Shown here: positions 1-9,298 of the stretch, piece by piece
Position numbering within the stretch: the first letter of the stretch is position 1
Layout: each line of letters starts with the position of its first letter
Translations under genes and position numbers: made by a program
Notes under the pieces: model-generated
Told to the model about the DNA's origin: nothing
Seen by the model: the letters and a program-made list of their open reading frames with translations, nothing else
The model's database searches: none
NCBI GenBank assembly: GCA_964533785.1
Contig: CAZHNG010000033.1
Span: 1-29,144, forward strand
Origin: JANQRV01 sp964533785
GTDB taxonomy: Bacteria > Bacteroidota > Bacteroidia > Chitinophagales > Saprospiraceae
Direction: 5' to 3'
Length of the DNA: 29,144 nt

Positions 1-166
1 CATCCAGAATAAATCCTAACTCCTTACATACATTTTTATAGTCATTGAATAGTTCACCTTTCCTAAAAGCCTTTTCATACCAATATCCTTCAGATAAGCC
101 GAAATGTTCTTCGGTCATTCCCGAAAACGCTTTAAATACAGTCTGAAGTTTTTCTTGATTTTGCAT
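1..166 (-). CDS. Crp/Fnr-like transcriptional regulator, N-terminal part (cut by window edge)
   Basis: The minus strand is open for 55 codons from an ATG at 166 to the window edge, so only the N-terminus is present. It begins MQNQEKLQTVFKAFSGMTEE and continues through FRKGELFNDYKNVCKELGF. That second stretch has the look of the start of a cyclic-nucleotide-binding fold in Bacteroidota Crp/Fnr-type regulators: an aromatic residue, a basic residue, KGE, and then a Cys followed by a GFIL strand. The DNA-binding domain would lie outside the window, so the assignment rests on about 30 residues. A perfect 12-base palindrome sits 13 bases before the start codon and could be an autoregulatory site. 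The frame and start are clear. The family is a moderate-confidence inference. Confidence 0.55.
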   Translation of the reverse strand, partial: MQNQEKLQTVFKAFSGMTEEHFGLSEGYWYEKAFRKGELFNDYKNVCKELGFILD

Positions 167-179
167 TTTATTAATGATC

Positions 180-191
180 TATAACGTTATA
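180..191. promoter_or_regulatory. Perfect 12-bp palindrome before the Crp/Fnr-like gene
   Basis: TATAACGTTATA is its own reverse complement and lies 13 bases upstream of the ATG at 166. Position and symmetry suit a dimeric regulator's operator, perhaps that of the adjacent gene. AT-rich palindromes also arise by chance, so this is a candidate only. Confidence 0.3.
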
Positions 192-528
192 TATTCGGGA
201 AACTTCCAGATGGCAGTAATATCCCCAAAATTCATATTGAAAATAGTTTACCTCGCGTTTCTAAATAACCACCGTTTTATCGAAACTTAAATATCCTGTA
301 ACTCTAATCAATTCAAAGCTTCTGAAGTACCATAAACCCGTTTCGTTTATCAAAGTACAATTTTTCCAACTTGGTACCAATTATTGTGAATTAGTGAAGG
401 CTGAATTTTGTCCGGGAGGCTCTTTCCTGCCGGCTAAAGAAGGTACATAACCCAGAAGAAAAAAAAATAACTGTAGTAGTAAGATAGGTGTGTGCTTAGG
501 TTCATCTTTAAAGAGTACTTAATAGGAA
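192..528. other. Intergenic region with no recognisable gene
   Basis: About 340 bases lie between the small DUF4177-like gene and the Crp/Fnr-like gene, both on the minus strand. No convincing coding frame, RNA gene or hairpin followed by a T run was seen. It presumably carries the promoter of the regulator. An A-rich run near 459-470 is the only notable composition feature. Confidence 0.4.
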
Positions 529-729
529 TTAGACTTCCCGCTCAAAGTACAAATAAAAATAAACGGCAATACCAAAATCAGTAGCATCTGTTGAAACAAG
601 TCGGTATCCCTTTTTTGAATATTCATCTAACTTCTCTTGAATATCCTTCGAGGAGTTTTCAAGGATATGTTCTTTTTTCGCAAATGCCTTTGAGTAGTAT
701 ATTAATGATTCTAGTTTGTATTCTTTCAT
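529..729 (-). CDS. DUF4177-like small protein
   Basis: This is a 66-residue protein with an ATG at 729. The pattern resembles DUF4177: a charged start (MKEYKLESL), a helix (SSKDIQEKLDEYSKKG), then G-[YW]-[RE]-LV (KKGYRLVST) and a final strand ending YFYLYFEREV. Members of that family are 50-80 residues long, fold as a small alpha/beta unit and have no established biochemical role. There is no signal peptide or membrane segment, so it should be cytosolic. It stands alone between the Crp/Fnr-like gene and sprA. The repeated use of helix-loop-GYRLV-strand makes it more than a chance frame, but the family call comes from a short motif. Confidence 0.65.
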   Translation of the reverse strand: MKEYKLESLIYYSKAFAKKEHILENSSKDIQEKLDEYSKKGYRLVSTDATDFGIAVYFYLYFEREV

Positions 730-843
730 GGTTATTTTTTATGTTGAAAAATTTGTGATAATTCAATCTTACCACTTTTTCTATAACAGATAATGACAGA
801 CATGTTTCGAGGCGCCCGGTTTTTTTTAAATCAGCCAAACACG

Positions 844-868
844 ATCTGGTATCTGGTATCTGGTATCT
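844..868. repeat. Heptamer tandem repeat (ATCTGGT)x3.6 at the end of sprA
   Basis: Three perfect copies of ATCTGGT (844-850, 851-857, 858-864) are followed by a partial ATCT (865-868). The partial copy runs into the sprA stop codon (867-869, TAG on the minus strand). The repeat therefore starts in the 3' untranslated region and touches the last codon. The period is seven, so copy-number changes on the downstream side would not change the protein. Confidence 0.8.
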
Positions 869-3800
869 AATTTAACTGAAACCGAACCACCACACCCCCG
901 GCCGAAGTCGTCCGCGGAAATCCATTCGTCGATTTTGGAACGATCCGCTGATAGTCAAAGAACAGCCGGAGCGATAACTGGCGGCTGATCTGGTATTCCG
1001 CTGATGGTGAAAACGATAAATTGTAACTACCACGCGTGGGCAAGAAGTCCTGGCTTTTATTAAGAAAGGTATTGTACACAATATCATCCCGGATGGAAAA
1101 ATCGAAATTGATGTCCAGGTCCTTTCCCTGCAGCTGGGCATTTCTACCCGCTGGTGTTGGCGGCTGTTGAGGGTCTTCTTCCTCGTCCTGTCTTTTTCTG
1201 GAACGCTTACCTTTTAAGAATCCCAACTCTACATTTTGCATCAAGTAGCCAAATCCAATAATAATCTCTTTGGATTGCGTTTCGCTGAGCTGTTTACCAT
1301 CCAGGTTCAAGGCCAGTATCCGGGAGCGGTTATAGTCTACACTAAAAGACATACCATTCTGTGTATTAGCAGTCACCGCAACAAAAGGTGCAAAACCTTC
1401 CTGGAAGGCAATATCTGGAATGGTAATTCTCGGGAAAAACTCGTTCTTGGGGGTCAATCCGGTTCCGCCCGTATTCAGCCATTTCAGTTCCGTAAAGAAA
1501 GAATTGACGGTAAGCGAAGAGCGGTAACTGTGGGTAATGCTGAAGTCTTCAAATAGATCGCGGAAGAGCGGTAACCTGGAAAGTCCATCGTAGGTAAACC
1601 GCCAGTTCACCCTAGGCATTTCATCGAACAGATCCAGGCTGACATCGTTGGGATCCTGTTCGGTATACGCCGCAATAAATGCCGGAACGAGCACATCCTG
1701 TTGCGCCCGGCCGTATCCGGCAGCGTATCCTTTGTCCGCTAGTTCGTCATCCGCGTGTGTGCCCGACCCCAGGCGATTGGAAATAATGACCCGGTAACGG
1801 TCAAAACGGTCAAACAGCTCGGCGAAATATTCTTCATTAATCCCAAAGCCGCGACCATTCAACAAGGTTTTTAAAGCAGAGAACGAGATCGTCGTAGATC
1901 CCGCTACCTGAGGAGTACCGTGGGTAAAATTGACGATACCATCGTTCTTCAACGTATCCTTAAAAAACTGGCTGTTGCTTTCCTGGTAATCTTTACTCAA
2001 TTCCAGGTCAATCCGGAAATCATTGAAAGGCTCTAATGTCAGGTCAGCATTGATACGTTGATTATAACTTTGGATCACTTGCTGGTTTAAACGAACATCC
2101 GTGGTGATCCAATCACTATTCTTTTCAAGGTAACCCAAAGATTTATCGGTCCTTCTCGGATCGTCCACCTGTAATTCTCTTATATCCGGTTGTAAGCCGG
2201 CAACAAATGCCCAGCCCGGTGCTCCAAAACCTTTACTCATCCCCAACAGAGTGGGTTGTGGTGTAAATCCAGGGATTAAAGTACTAAATGATTCATCGTA
2301 GTTCACCCGCCCTTTACGAACCAAAAGTAAGGGGCGAATGAATATTTTCTCAAAAGTACTCAGTTCGTTATCATTCCGTTTGCCGTTTTGACTGTCGTCT
2401 TTACTATTCCGGTCTCTGGCCGAAGACCGCCTGATCCTGGTATTACTTCGTCGTCGATTGGAAGTGTTATTGAATTTCTTGAGAAAAGGAATATTACCAT
2501 AGAGTCGCTCGAAATTCAAATCGGCTGTTAAGCGGCGGCTTTGGTTATTCTGAATAACATTGCCGAGAAATTCAGCATTCAACGGAGCAGCCGTCCAGCT
2601 ATAATCGGCCGTATAATTGGCACGGACCTGCACCCAGTCCATTAATGGTAAATACCGGATGGGTAAATTATAACTGATATTAAAATTATGGCGGTAATTC
2701 TTGATCCGCCCGAAGTCCCTGAGGTTGTTCCAAATGGAATCCCGGCGAAATTGATCGGTGATCCGGAAGGGCACTCCGTTTTCATCTTCCAGGATCTCAT
2801 CCGGTTCGTCAATTACCGTACCAACCAGGGCATTAAAATTGAATTTCAGCGACTTAGCCATATCCCATTGTACATTATAATCCCGGTCCCAGTTAAACCG
2901 TTTGGTAAAAAAGGTCGTAAAGCGAGGGTCAAGATCGGTAAAGCGGTAGGAGGTCGTAGCGAATCGCCTGGTAACAACCGTACTGAAATCAAATGAATTG
3001 GGAAGAGGGTTAAAATTAAATTGCTGAAAGAACCTCAAGGGTTTAGCATTCAGCCCTTTCAATGGTTCAATATAGGTAACTTTCCTGCTGAAAGAATAAT
3101 CAATAGAACCGGTATGTTGTTTTTCTTCATCGAGTGAGATCAGAGGATCGCGCCGTTCCGTCTCCGTAAAAGAATAGGAAGCACTAAAGTTCTCAATATC
3201 CCAGGGCATAGGTTTCTTCTGGGGATCAGTCCGGTCCTTTCGGACATTCGTCAAGTTGATGGTTTTGATATTGACTACATCCTGTGCAAGGCGTTTGATC
3301 GAATCTCGTTGGGTCTGGCTTTCCGCGCTGTTGAGCTTATCTTTCAGCCGGATATCAAAGTCGTAGGGATCAAATTCCGGATTTTTAGTGATGTTGGACA
3401 ATTGGGCGTATAGTGGTAATCTTAAACCCCATTTTTCGGGAAAAAACTTCCCTAGTTCCAGGTTCAACGCCATATCATAGCCCAGAATTTGCTCTCGGCT
3501 ACGTTCCTGTACTTTCTGATTGATGGCACCGAAGCCGATACTGCTGTAATTACCTGCCAGCGTAAGGCTTCCAAAATCAGCCAGTTGCGCATCAAACCTG
3601 GCAGTAGCCGCTACACTACCCCGCTCATCCAGTCCGGTTAAACGCAACTCGTTGGCCCAGATCTCAACATTATAGGATGCACCATCGGCGTTGTAGGGGT
3701 TTCTCACCCCGATCATCAGCACTTTTACATCTCCGAAGTTGGGATTTCCTCTGATTTTAACAACCCGGTTGCTATCCGCCTGTACAACAAACTCATCCGA

Positions 3801-6800
3801 TAGTGAGAAGTTGGGATCCTGGTTACGCATCGTTTTGATGTTCACCAATTCCCTGAGTTCCAGATCTATTTCGTTTTCCGGCCGCCAAACTTCCTGCCGG
3901 TAACGAGAAGTGTTAGACTGGAGGCTCTCTATCACTTCCGGGTCAGACATAACGAGGGGCAATTCGTATTCGTAATAATTGTTCTGGAAATCACTTCCGA
4001 ATCGTAAAAACAGATTCAAGGCTCCTTCGGGCACTTCCAAGTTGTTCACTTCTTCGGCATGAACAAACATCTTTATTCTTTCGTAGACCCGAAAATCCCG
4101 GTCTAAATTTCGGAAAACTCCTTTTTCGTCCCCATCACAAAGCCCTTCAACGCGCACCGATATGGATTGCTCGTTTTGCAGGGCACTAAAAGCACCGATG
4201 GTTTGTTCCCGCTGGATACCTTCGGGCAATACGTAGTTGAAAGGCGTTCGCTCACTGTTTTCTTCAATGTTCACAGCGTCTACTTCAAAGACGGGTTCTT
4301 GTTCACACTCATCTAATCCTGCGCCAATATCGGACAAGTCCTGCATATACCGCCTCCATTGATTTCGTACCAGCTCCATCTGCGCAAAACGGAAAATGGT
4401 TTGCTCTTCAAAGCCCTTGAAAAACATCCGCATAAAACGAATGGAGCGGAAGTCCTGGATACCTCCCACTGCTACTTTATCGTCACCCTGGATAGGGAGC
4501 CGGAATCGGTACCATATCCGGCCAGTACGGTTATCAATACGACGATCGGTAATGTATGGCGTTCTTTCCCGGTCAATTTCCCTTGGATCGGCGGGATTAT
4601 AAAAGATCGGAATACGGTACTGGAAATAAGACTCGGCCTCATTCATGGTTTTATCACCGTTAATATCCTCTGAGTCTGGACGGTTGGTACCGGTGCGTTG
4701 TACATTCTCGCCCAAACTGGACTGGGAGTTGCCCTGCGTTCCATTGTAGCGGGAATACCGTTCCAAAGCATTGGCTTCGTTGGTGTAATCACTAAATGGG
4801 ACAAAATCGTCATTGGCGGGGTCTTCGCTTACTTGTGTTCCGGCAATAGCACTTACTCTGCTGATGGATTGAATATAGTCCTGGAATTGTACCCGCTCAC
4901 CCGCATTATCAAGACCATCTAATCCTAAATCCTGATCTTCCCTGGCCTCCTCGCGGGCATCAAAAGCATTATTTAATTCCTGGGAAACAGGGATACGCGC
5001 CCAATTGGTCAGGTTGGTTTTTACCCGATCGTTTATCTCGGAAGGCAGTCCATTTTCGAAGGATTTACGGGAGTCGCGCAAGATGTCCTCCGAAACATTA
5101 CCAAAGTTGAAATAAAGTTCTCCTTGTTGTCCTTCAAAGTTTTGCGAAGGCGCATTCGGATTGGTAGGGTCAAGGAAGGGACTGAGCAACCAAAATTCCA
5201 AAAATTCTACATTAGCAGCCTGAAAATCGGCGTTACGCATCTGCCGCATTATTCCCGCCCAGCGGGTTTCGGGATCTTTTAACCGGATATCGCCGGCATT
5301 ATCGACTTCCAAACCACTTGAAATACCAGGATAACCTTCCGGCACGTCAAAGTTATATTGTCCTCTTTCAAAGGGCGTATATATAACATCAAAGGTTTGT
5401 ATGTTGGTCAACTGGTTTTGGGGTAGTTGACGGTTAGGGAAAACCTCTTCTTGCCGTACCAGACTAGTATAAATATTACCACCATCAGCCGGATTATCGG
5501 CAGTGCCAAACCGCCCCCTGGCATTACGGTCAATAATGTTGTACCAGCTTAATTGGGCCCTGTTCGCACCGCCTCGAACATCATTAATTAATGCTGCTTC
5601 GGGAAATAAAGGGTTATTATTTTCGAGATCGTTTTGAGGAACACTTGCCAGCTTCCAGTCGTTGATTACCGCCACGCTTAAAGTCAAACTGTTGGAGCTT
5701 CCTTCAAAGTCATCAATGTAGACGACACCTCCTCTGTCCTGCCGGTTTTGGTTGATCGCCCGGGCATGACCTGGCCTGAGCGCAGCCGCCTCCGCGGTGA
5801 AGGCGATATTGGAAGGAGCACTGGTTTGCAGTCCGGGAATACCATCTACGATTTTTGTCAACCAGGGAGCTTCCCGGCTGTAATTGACATCGAGGCCATA
5901 CATCTTGTTATTGATCGGATCTTCTCCCAAATTTACCTTCGGCGTAAATGGTCTTTCAAACAATTGCATAAAAGTAGCGCCGAGCTGAAAATTATCGTCC
6001 AGTTCATAATCCGCCCGTAATCCGAGCATGGTTTTATTTTGAAATCCGAATAAGGAATTGTCTTCGTAAGAAACATTGATGGGAACATTGGCGTTCAGAA
6101 GAGCGTCGTTCAGAATCCGTAGACGCCCGATCGCGTAGTCGATTTCATAGTCAAAGCCTTCCCTAAGTTTTTGCCCCCCGGCGGTAACGGTCACCGATCC
6201 TTGCGGAATATTAAATCCCCCCAAGGAAATTTCAGAACTCGTACTGGACTTGAACTCCCCTTTGATGATAAAGCGGTTTTTCTCCGGAAATTCCCGGGCC
6301 TGAAAAATGGTCTGGTCGTATAACTCCTGATAGGTATACTGTTCCCGAAGCCTTGGATCAGTAATACGCCTGGCGAGAGAAGAGCCGAAAGGTTCCAAAA
6401 CGGGAAAGATAATCCGCCCGTTTTCGGGTAGTATAGTTAATCCGGGTACAAAGTCAAATCGGCCATCAGGTTGAGGATCCCGTTGTGAGTTCAGATTATC
6501 CAGATTGAAAATCCTGATCAGAGGCACGCCCGCAAGGTTTGTTTCCGGTAAAAACCTTTTATTTCCACCTCCCGGATCTTCGTAGTAAATGTCCAGCTCA
6601 AAATCCTCCTGTCCCACTCTAAAAGCCCCGATGGGATAAACGTTTTTCATCATCAAGTCCCAGGTAGGAATATCAGTTTGCTGGGTAGTACTTTTTAACA
6701 TTTTCACGAAGATCACTTCCGGAATGGGATTATCTTCATCAGTATTGTTATTATCAAAGTTATTGGCGATCTCTCCCACCGCTAAAGGTCTTGAGTTATA

Positions 6801-8249
6801 GGTATAATTGTAGCCAACGGCAAGCACTTGATCGGGCCTTAGATTGATGTTGAGCGAAATAAATCCCAATTGGGGGTGTACCGTATATTCTGAAGGCCTT
6901 AGCTTACGAGCACTTACTTTCTCAAAATCACGAGTTTGCACCAAGCCAAATTCAGACGACTGTAGAATAGCAACGGCCTGGTCAATACTACGAATGCGGT
7001 CTCCTCTGGCCAGTATTTCTTCGTACAATTTGTTCGCTCGGTTATCAGGTAAAGGTTCACCATCACAAATTTCCCGGTAAATGGGATCGGGAAACCGTTC
7101 AACGTTTTCTGGGTTCACTAATTCCACTGGTTCCCCAAGATCTGCTAAGGCAATAATATCCCTCACGTCATCTACTTCATTCCGGTCATTCGTAACCCAA
7201 ACTTCGATATTTTCCAGATTGAAGAGACTTTGAATGATGGGTAAGCTATCCAGGGATGATTCGAATACCGCACGATTATAATGAGACAGGAAAAAGTGAC
7301 GGTTTTCATCGTATTCATCCGCTCTGACTTCAAATTCCTGTAGTGCTGCCCCTCCCTCTAATAGTATATTTTCACGCTCCGAATTTTGTTGGGCAGCAAT
7401 GGCGGTTAAACGCAAATGCCCGAACTGCAATTCTGTCTTTAATCCGAATAAACTTTCGGCACCCTGTATCAATTGGCCTCTTAAGGGTAAAGTGACGTTC
7501 CCTGCTTCGATCTTTTTTACAATATCATCTTCATTGAAGAGATCGCTGTCGTAGGCCAGTTTGATTTGGTTATCAAAATTAAAGGTCGCATTGGTATTGT
7601 AATTGGTATTCAAGTTGAGCTTTTCACCGATTTTTCCGGTTACGTTCATTTGAATATCCATATCGAAATTGGGGCTAAAAATCCTGCTTTGCCGTTGTAG
7701 AAGCAACGGGTTGTCTGTGCGGGAATAATTGAATCCAAAGGTAAGATCCACCCCACCCTGTGGACGTATTTCTACTGTATTTCCACCAAAGAGCCGGTCA
7801 ATTATAGTTTTTTCCACATCGAATTTTGCGATGGGATCAATCGCACTGAGTCCATCCTTTCCTCTGCTGATCCCCGATAATTGTTGAAAATATTCTTGCT
7901 CTTCCTTCTTCTTACGGTATTCCATATACTCCTCAAAAGTCATATAGGTCGGAGCCCGGAAATAGTCATTTCCAATCCGCTCGTAGATAATATAGTTCCC
8001 CGTTTCGGGATCGTATTCTACTTCTTTTTCAATGATCTTTGGATCCTGTAGATCGAAAGGGTTAGCAGGTTGGTCATTAAGAAAATCCCCGAACCTTTCC
8101 TTCAGCTCGGGAATCGTATCTTGTTGAACAGTAGTGTAGATATCTGCATAAGGATCTTCCAGAGAGATATGTTTGTTAAAAGCAAACAGACTAAAACTAA
8201 ATAGTAGAGCTGTAAGAACTAAAGCTAATTGTAAATGTTTATTTTTCAT
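867..8249 (-). CDS. sprA: SprA, outer-membrane translocon of the type IX secretion system
   Basis: A single 2460-residue frame, the usual size for SprA (about 2300-2500 residues). SprA forms the very large outer-membrane beta-barrel through which T9SS cargo reaches the cell surface. It is needed for gliding and protein secretion in Flavobacterium. Family hallmarks are visible: an early DLTFGFNYSRTDNPLL strand, then DIQMNVTGKIGEKLNLNTNY with the Asn/aromatic-rich barrel text that follows, and YIDDFEGSSNSL near residue 880. The protein ends on a strand with a terminal VVVRFQLN. I take the ATG at 8249 because it gives a signal peptide (MKNKHLQLALVLTALLFSFS, then LFAF). A TTG at 8297 would add 16 charged residues before it. 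A basic, low-complexity insert (RRRSNTRIRRSSARDR) lies near residue 1940. It follows ruvA on the same strand, the ruvA-sprA order also known from flavobacteria. Confidence 0.96.
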   Translation of the reverse strand: MKNKHLQLALVLTALLFSFSLFAFNKHISLEDPYADIYTTVQQDTIPELKERFGDFLNDQPANPFDLQDPKIIEKEVEYDPETGNYIIYERIGNDYFRAPTYMTFEEYMEYRKKKEEQEYFQQLSGISRGKDGLSAIDPIAKFDVEKTIIDRLFGGNTVEIRPQGGVDLTFGFNYSRTDNPLLLQRQSRIFSPNFDMDIQMNVTGKIGEKLNLNTNYNTNATFNFDNQIKLAYDSDLFNEDDIVKKIEAGNVTLPLRGQLIQGAESLFGLKTELQFGHLRLTAIAAQQNSERENILLEGGAALQEFEVRADEYDENRHFFLSHYNRAVFESSLDSLPIIQSLFNLENIEVWVTNDRNEVDDVRDIIALADLGEPVELVNPENVERFPDPIYREICDGEPLPDNRANKLYEEILARGDRIRSIDQAVAILQSSEFGLVQTRDFEKVSARKLRPSEYTVHPQLGFISLNINLRPDQVLAVGYNYTYNSRPLAVGEIANNFDNNNTDEDNPIPEVIFVKMLKSTTQQTDIPTWDLMMKNVYPIGAFRVGQEDFELDIYYEDPGGGNKRFLPETNLAGVPLIRIFNLDNLNSQRDPQPDGRFDFVPGLTILPENGRIIFPVLEPFGSSLARRITDPRLREQYTYQELYDQTIFQAREFPEKNRFIIKGEFKSSTSSEISLGGFNIPQGSVTVTAGGQKLREGFDYEIDYAIGRLRILNDALLNANVPINVSYEDNSLFGFQNKTMLGLRADYELDDNFQLGATFMQLFERPFTPKVNLGEDPINNKMYGLDVNYSREAPWLTKIVDGIPGLQTSAPSNIAFTAEAAALRPGHARAINQNRQDRGGVVYIDDFEGSSNSLTLSVAVINDWKLASVPQNDLENNNPLFPEAALINDVRGGANRAQLSWYNIIDRNARGRFGTADNPADGGNIYTSLVRQEEVFPNRQLPQNQLTNIQTFDVIYTPFERGQYNFDVPEGYPGISSGLEVDNAGDIRLKDPETRWAGIMRQMRNADFQAANVEFLEFWLLSPFLDPTNPNAPSQNFEGQQGELYFNFGNVSEDILRDSRKSFENGLPSEINDRVKTNLTNWARIPVSQELNNAFDAREEAREDQDLGLDGLDNAGERVQFQDYIQSISRVSAIAGTQVSEDPANDDFVPFSDYTNEANALERYSRYNGTQGNSQSSLGENVQRTGTNRPDSEDINGDKTMNEAESYFQYRIPIFYNPADPREIDRERTPYITDRRIDNRTGRIWYRFRLPIQGDDKVAVGGIQDFRSIRFMRMFFKGFEEQTIFRFAQMELVRNQWRRYMQDLSDIGAGLDECEQEPVFEVDAVNIEENSERTPFNYVLPEGIQREQTIGAFSALQNEQSISVRVEGLCDGDEKGVFRNLDRDFRVYERIKMFVHAEEVNNLEVPEGALNLFLRFGSDFQNNYYEYELPLVMSDPEVIESLQSNTSRYRQEVWRPENEIDLELRELVNIKTMRNQDPNFSLSDEFVVQADSNRVVKIRGNPNFGDVKVLMIGVRNPYNADGASYNVEIWANELRLTGLDERGSVAATARFDAQLADFGSLTLAGNYSSIGFGAINQKVQERSREQILGYDMALNLELGKFFPEKWGLRLPLYAQLSNITKNPEFDPYDFDIRLKDKLNSAESQTQRDSIKRLAQDVVNIKTINLTNVRKDRTDPQKKPMPWDIENFSASYSFTETERRDPLISLDEEKQHTGSIDYSFSRKVTYIEPLKGLNAKPLRFFQQFNFNPLPNSFDFSTVVTRRFATTSYRFTDLDPRFTTFFTKRFNWDRDYNVQWDMAKSLKFNFNALVGTVIDEPDEILEDENGVPFRITDQFRRDSIWNNLRDFGRIKNYRHNFNISYNLPIRYLPLMDWVQVRANYTADYSWTAAPLNAEFLGNVIQNNQSRRLTADLNFERLYGNIPFLKKFNNTSNRRRSNTRIRRSSARDRNSKDDSQNGKRNDNELSTFEKIFIRPLLLVRKGRVNYDESFSTLIPGFTPQPTLLGMSKGFGAPGWAFVAGLQPDIRELQVDDPRRTDKSLGYLEKNSDWITTDVRLNQQVIQSYNQRINADLTLEPFNDFRIDLELSKDYQESNSQFFKDTLKNDGIVNFTHGTPQVAGSTTISFSALKTLLNGRGFGINEEYFAELFDRFDRYRVIISNRLGSGTHADDELADKGYAAGYGRAQQDVLVPAFIAAYTEQDPNDVSLDLFDEMPRVNWRFTYDGLSRLPLFRDLFEDFSITHSYRSSLTVNSFFTELKWLNTGGTGLTPKNEFFPRITIPDIAFQEGFAPFVAVTANTQNGMSFSVDYNRSRILALNLDGKQLSETQSKEIIIGFGYLMQNVELGFLKGKRSRKRQDEEEDPQQPPTPAGRNAQLQGKDLDINFDFSIRDDIVYNTFLNKSQDFLPTRGSYNLSFSPSAEYQISRQLSLRLFFDYQRIVPKSTNGFPRTTSAGGVVVRFQLN

Positions 8250-8610
8250 ATCACGCAAAGGATTCTTGGGAGGCCCTTTCCCTTTATCTCCAAACAAATT
8301 CGTTTTAGGAACTAAACGGTCAATCCAGTTCCGCTTTATTTAAAAGACTAATTTTAACTAATCTTAAATAAGATATTAGACCTAGACGCCAGATTACAAG
8401 AGGCCGGGGAGTAGGGAGTTGTGTGTGAACAAACAGTGGAATAAATTCTTTATCATGTCCACTTCTATTATCAATAAGTAGATGTAAGATGCTAAGCTAT
8501 CGGTTTCCACATCTTTAAAAATTGAACTAAATATATACCTGGGAATATTTGCCAGATACTTTAGTAAACCGGTCAAAATTTTGGGATATTTCTGGCTGGT
8601 ATGCGTTAGC
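8250..8610. other. Intergenic region between ruvA and sprA
   Basis: About 360 AT-rich bases that should hold the sprA promoter and leader. The near-palindrome ATCTTA-AA-TAAGAT (8361-8374) has perfect six-base arms about 112 bases before the sprA start and is a possible protein-binding site. No T-tailed hairpin follows ruvA, so some readthrough into sprA is possible. A 60-codon minus frame (8394-8576) looks non-coding. Confidence 0.35.
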
Positions 8611-9213
8611 TTAGGACAGTTGTTTCAAGGCTTTTTTGATCAACTCTTCCACTGAATTTACAGGCGTTACAGAAGGATCATGCTGTTGCATGACTTTTTT
8701 CAAAGCTTTCTGAACCTGCCCGCGATTAAAACCCAAAGCTACCAATGCTGATAACGCCTCTTCTTTGATTGTATTGTCTATCGCTGGAATTTGTGTAGAT
8801 ACTTTCCCACCCTCCTTCATTATTTTATCTTTTAGGTCGAGAATAATGCGTTTGGCAGTCTTTGGACCGATACCTTTTACTTTGTTAAAGGTGGCAACAT
8901 TTTCGGAAAGAATGGCTGATTGAACTTCCTCTGGCGTCAATGATGATAGCAAAACCTGAGCCGTATTGGGACCAATGCCGGATACGGAAATTAAATGTAC
9001 AAATAATGCCCTTTCGGTATCTTCCGCAAATCCGTAAAGCGTATGGCTATCTTCTTTGATGTGCAAGTGTGTCAAAACCTTTACGACTTCCAGTGGTTCG
9101 ATCTTTGCGTAGGTATTTAAGCTGATGTTTATATGGTAGCCAATACCACCGGTTTCAACGATGATATAAGTGGGCGTTTTTAACGTTATTTGTCCTTTTA
9201 CGTAGCTGATCAT
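8611..9213 (-). CDS. ruvA: Holliday junction branch-migration protein RuvA
   Basis: The 200 residues match the normal RuvA length. Domain I is the OB-fold start (MISYVKGQITLKTPTYIIVE, then GGIGYHINI). Domain II carries the two helix-hairpin-helix motifs that bind junction DNA: HLISVSGIGPNTAQVLLSSL and FNKVKGIGPKTAKRIILDLK. After a flexible linker, domain III (about residues 150-200, EEALSALVALGFNRGQVQKA) is the part that contacts RuvB. RuvA tetramers hold the four-way junction while RuvB drives branch migration and RuvC cuts. The ATG at 9213 is the only sensible start. It lies 85 bases after rsmI on the same strand. Neither ruvB nor ruvC is in the window. Confidence 0.97.
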   Translation of the reverse strand: MISYVKGQITLKTPTYIIVETGGIGYHINISLNTYAKIEPLEVVKVLTHLHIKEDSHTLYGFAEDTERALFVHLISVSGIGPNTAQVLLSSLTPEEVQSAILSENVATFNKVKGIGPKTAKRIILDLKDKIMKEGGKVSTQIPAIDNTIKEEALSALVALGFNRGQVQKALKKVMQQHDPSVTPVNSVEELIKKALKQLS

Positions 9214-9298
9214 GAGAAATTTGAATTAAGTATTAGGTGCTTTCACTACTTTTTTTGGGATTCATGTGAGCAAAATGCTTTTTCGTGCAAAAAATATC

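Noticed and set aside
810..828. GGCGCC followed by a T run as a plus-strand terminator
   Set aside because: The stem is only a six-base self-palindrome without a loop, and no plus-strand gene ends before it.
2688..7080. Several 70-105 codon plus frames inside sprA
   Set aside because: All are antisense to the intact 2460-residue SprA frame and have no signal, motif or repeat of their own.
8394..8576. 60-codon minus frame between ruvA and sprA
   Set aside because: The text has no family resemblance, no ribosome-binding signal was seen, and it lies in AT-rich spacer where such frames are common.
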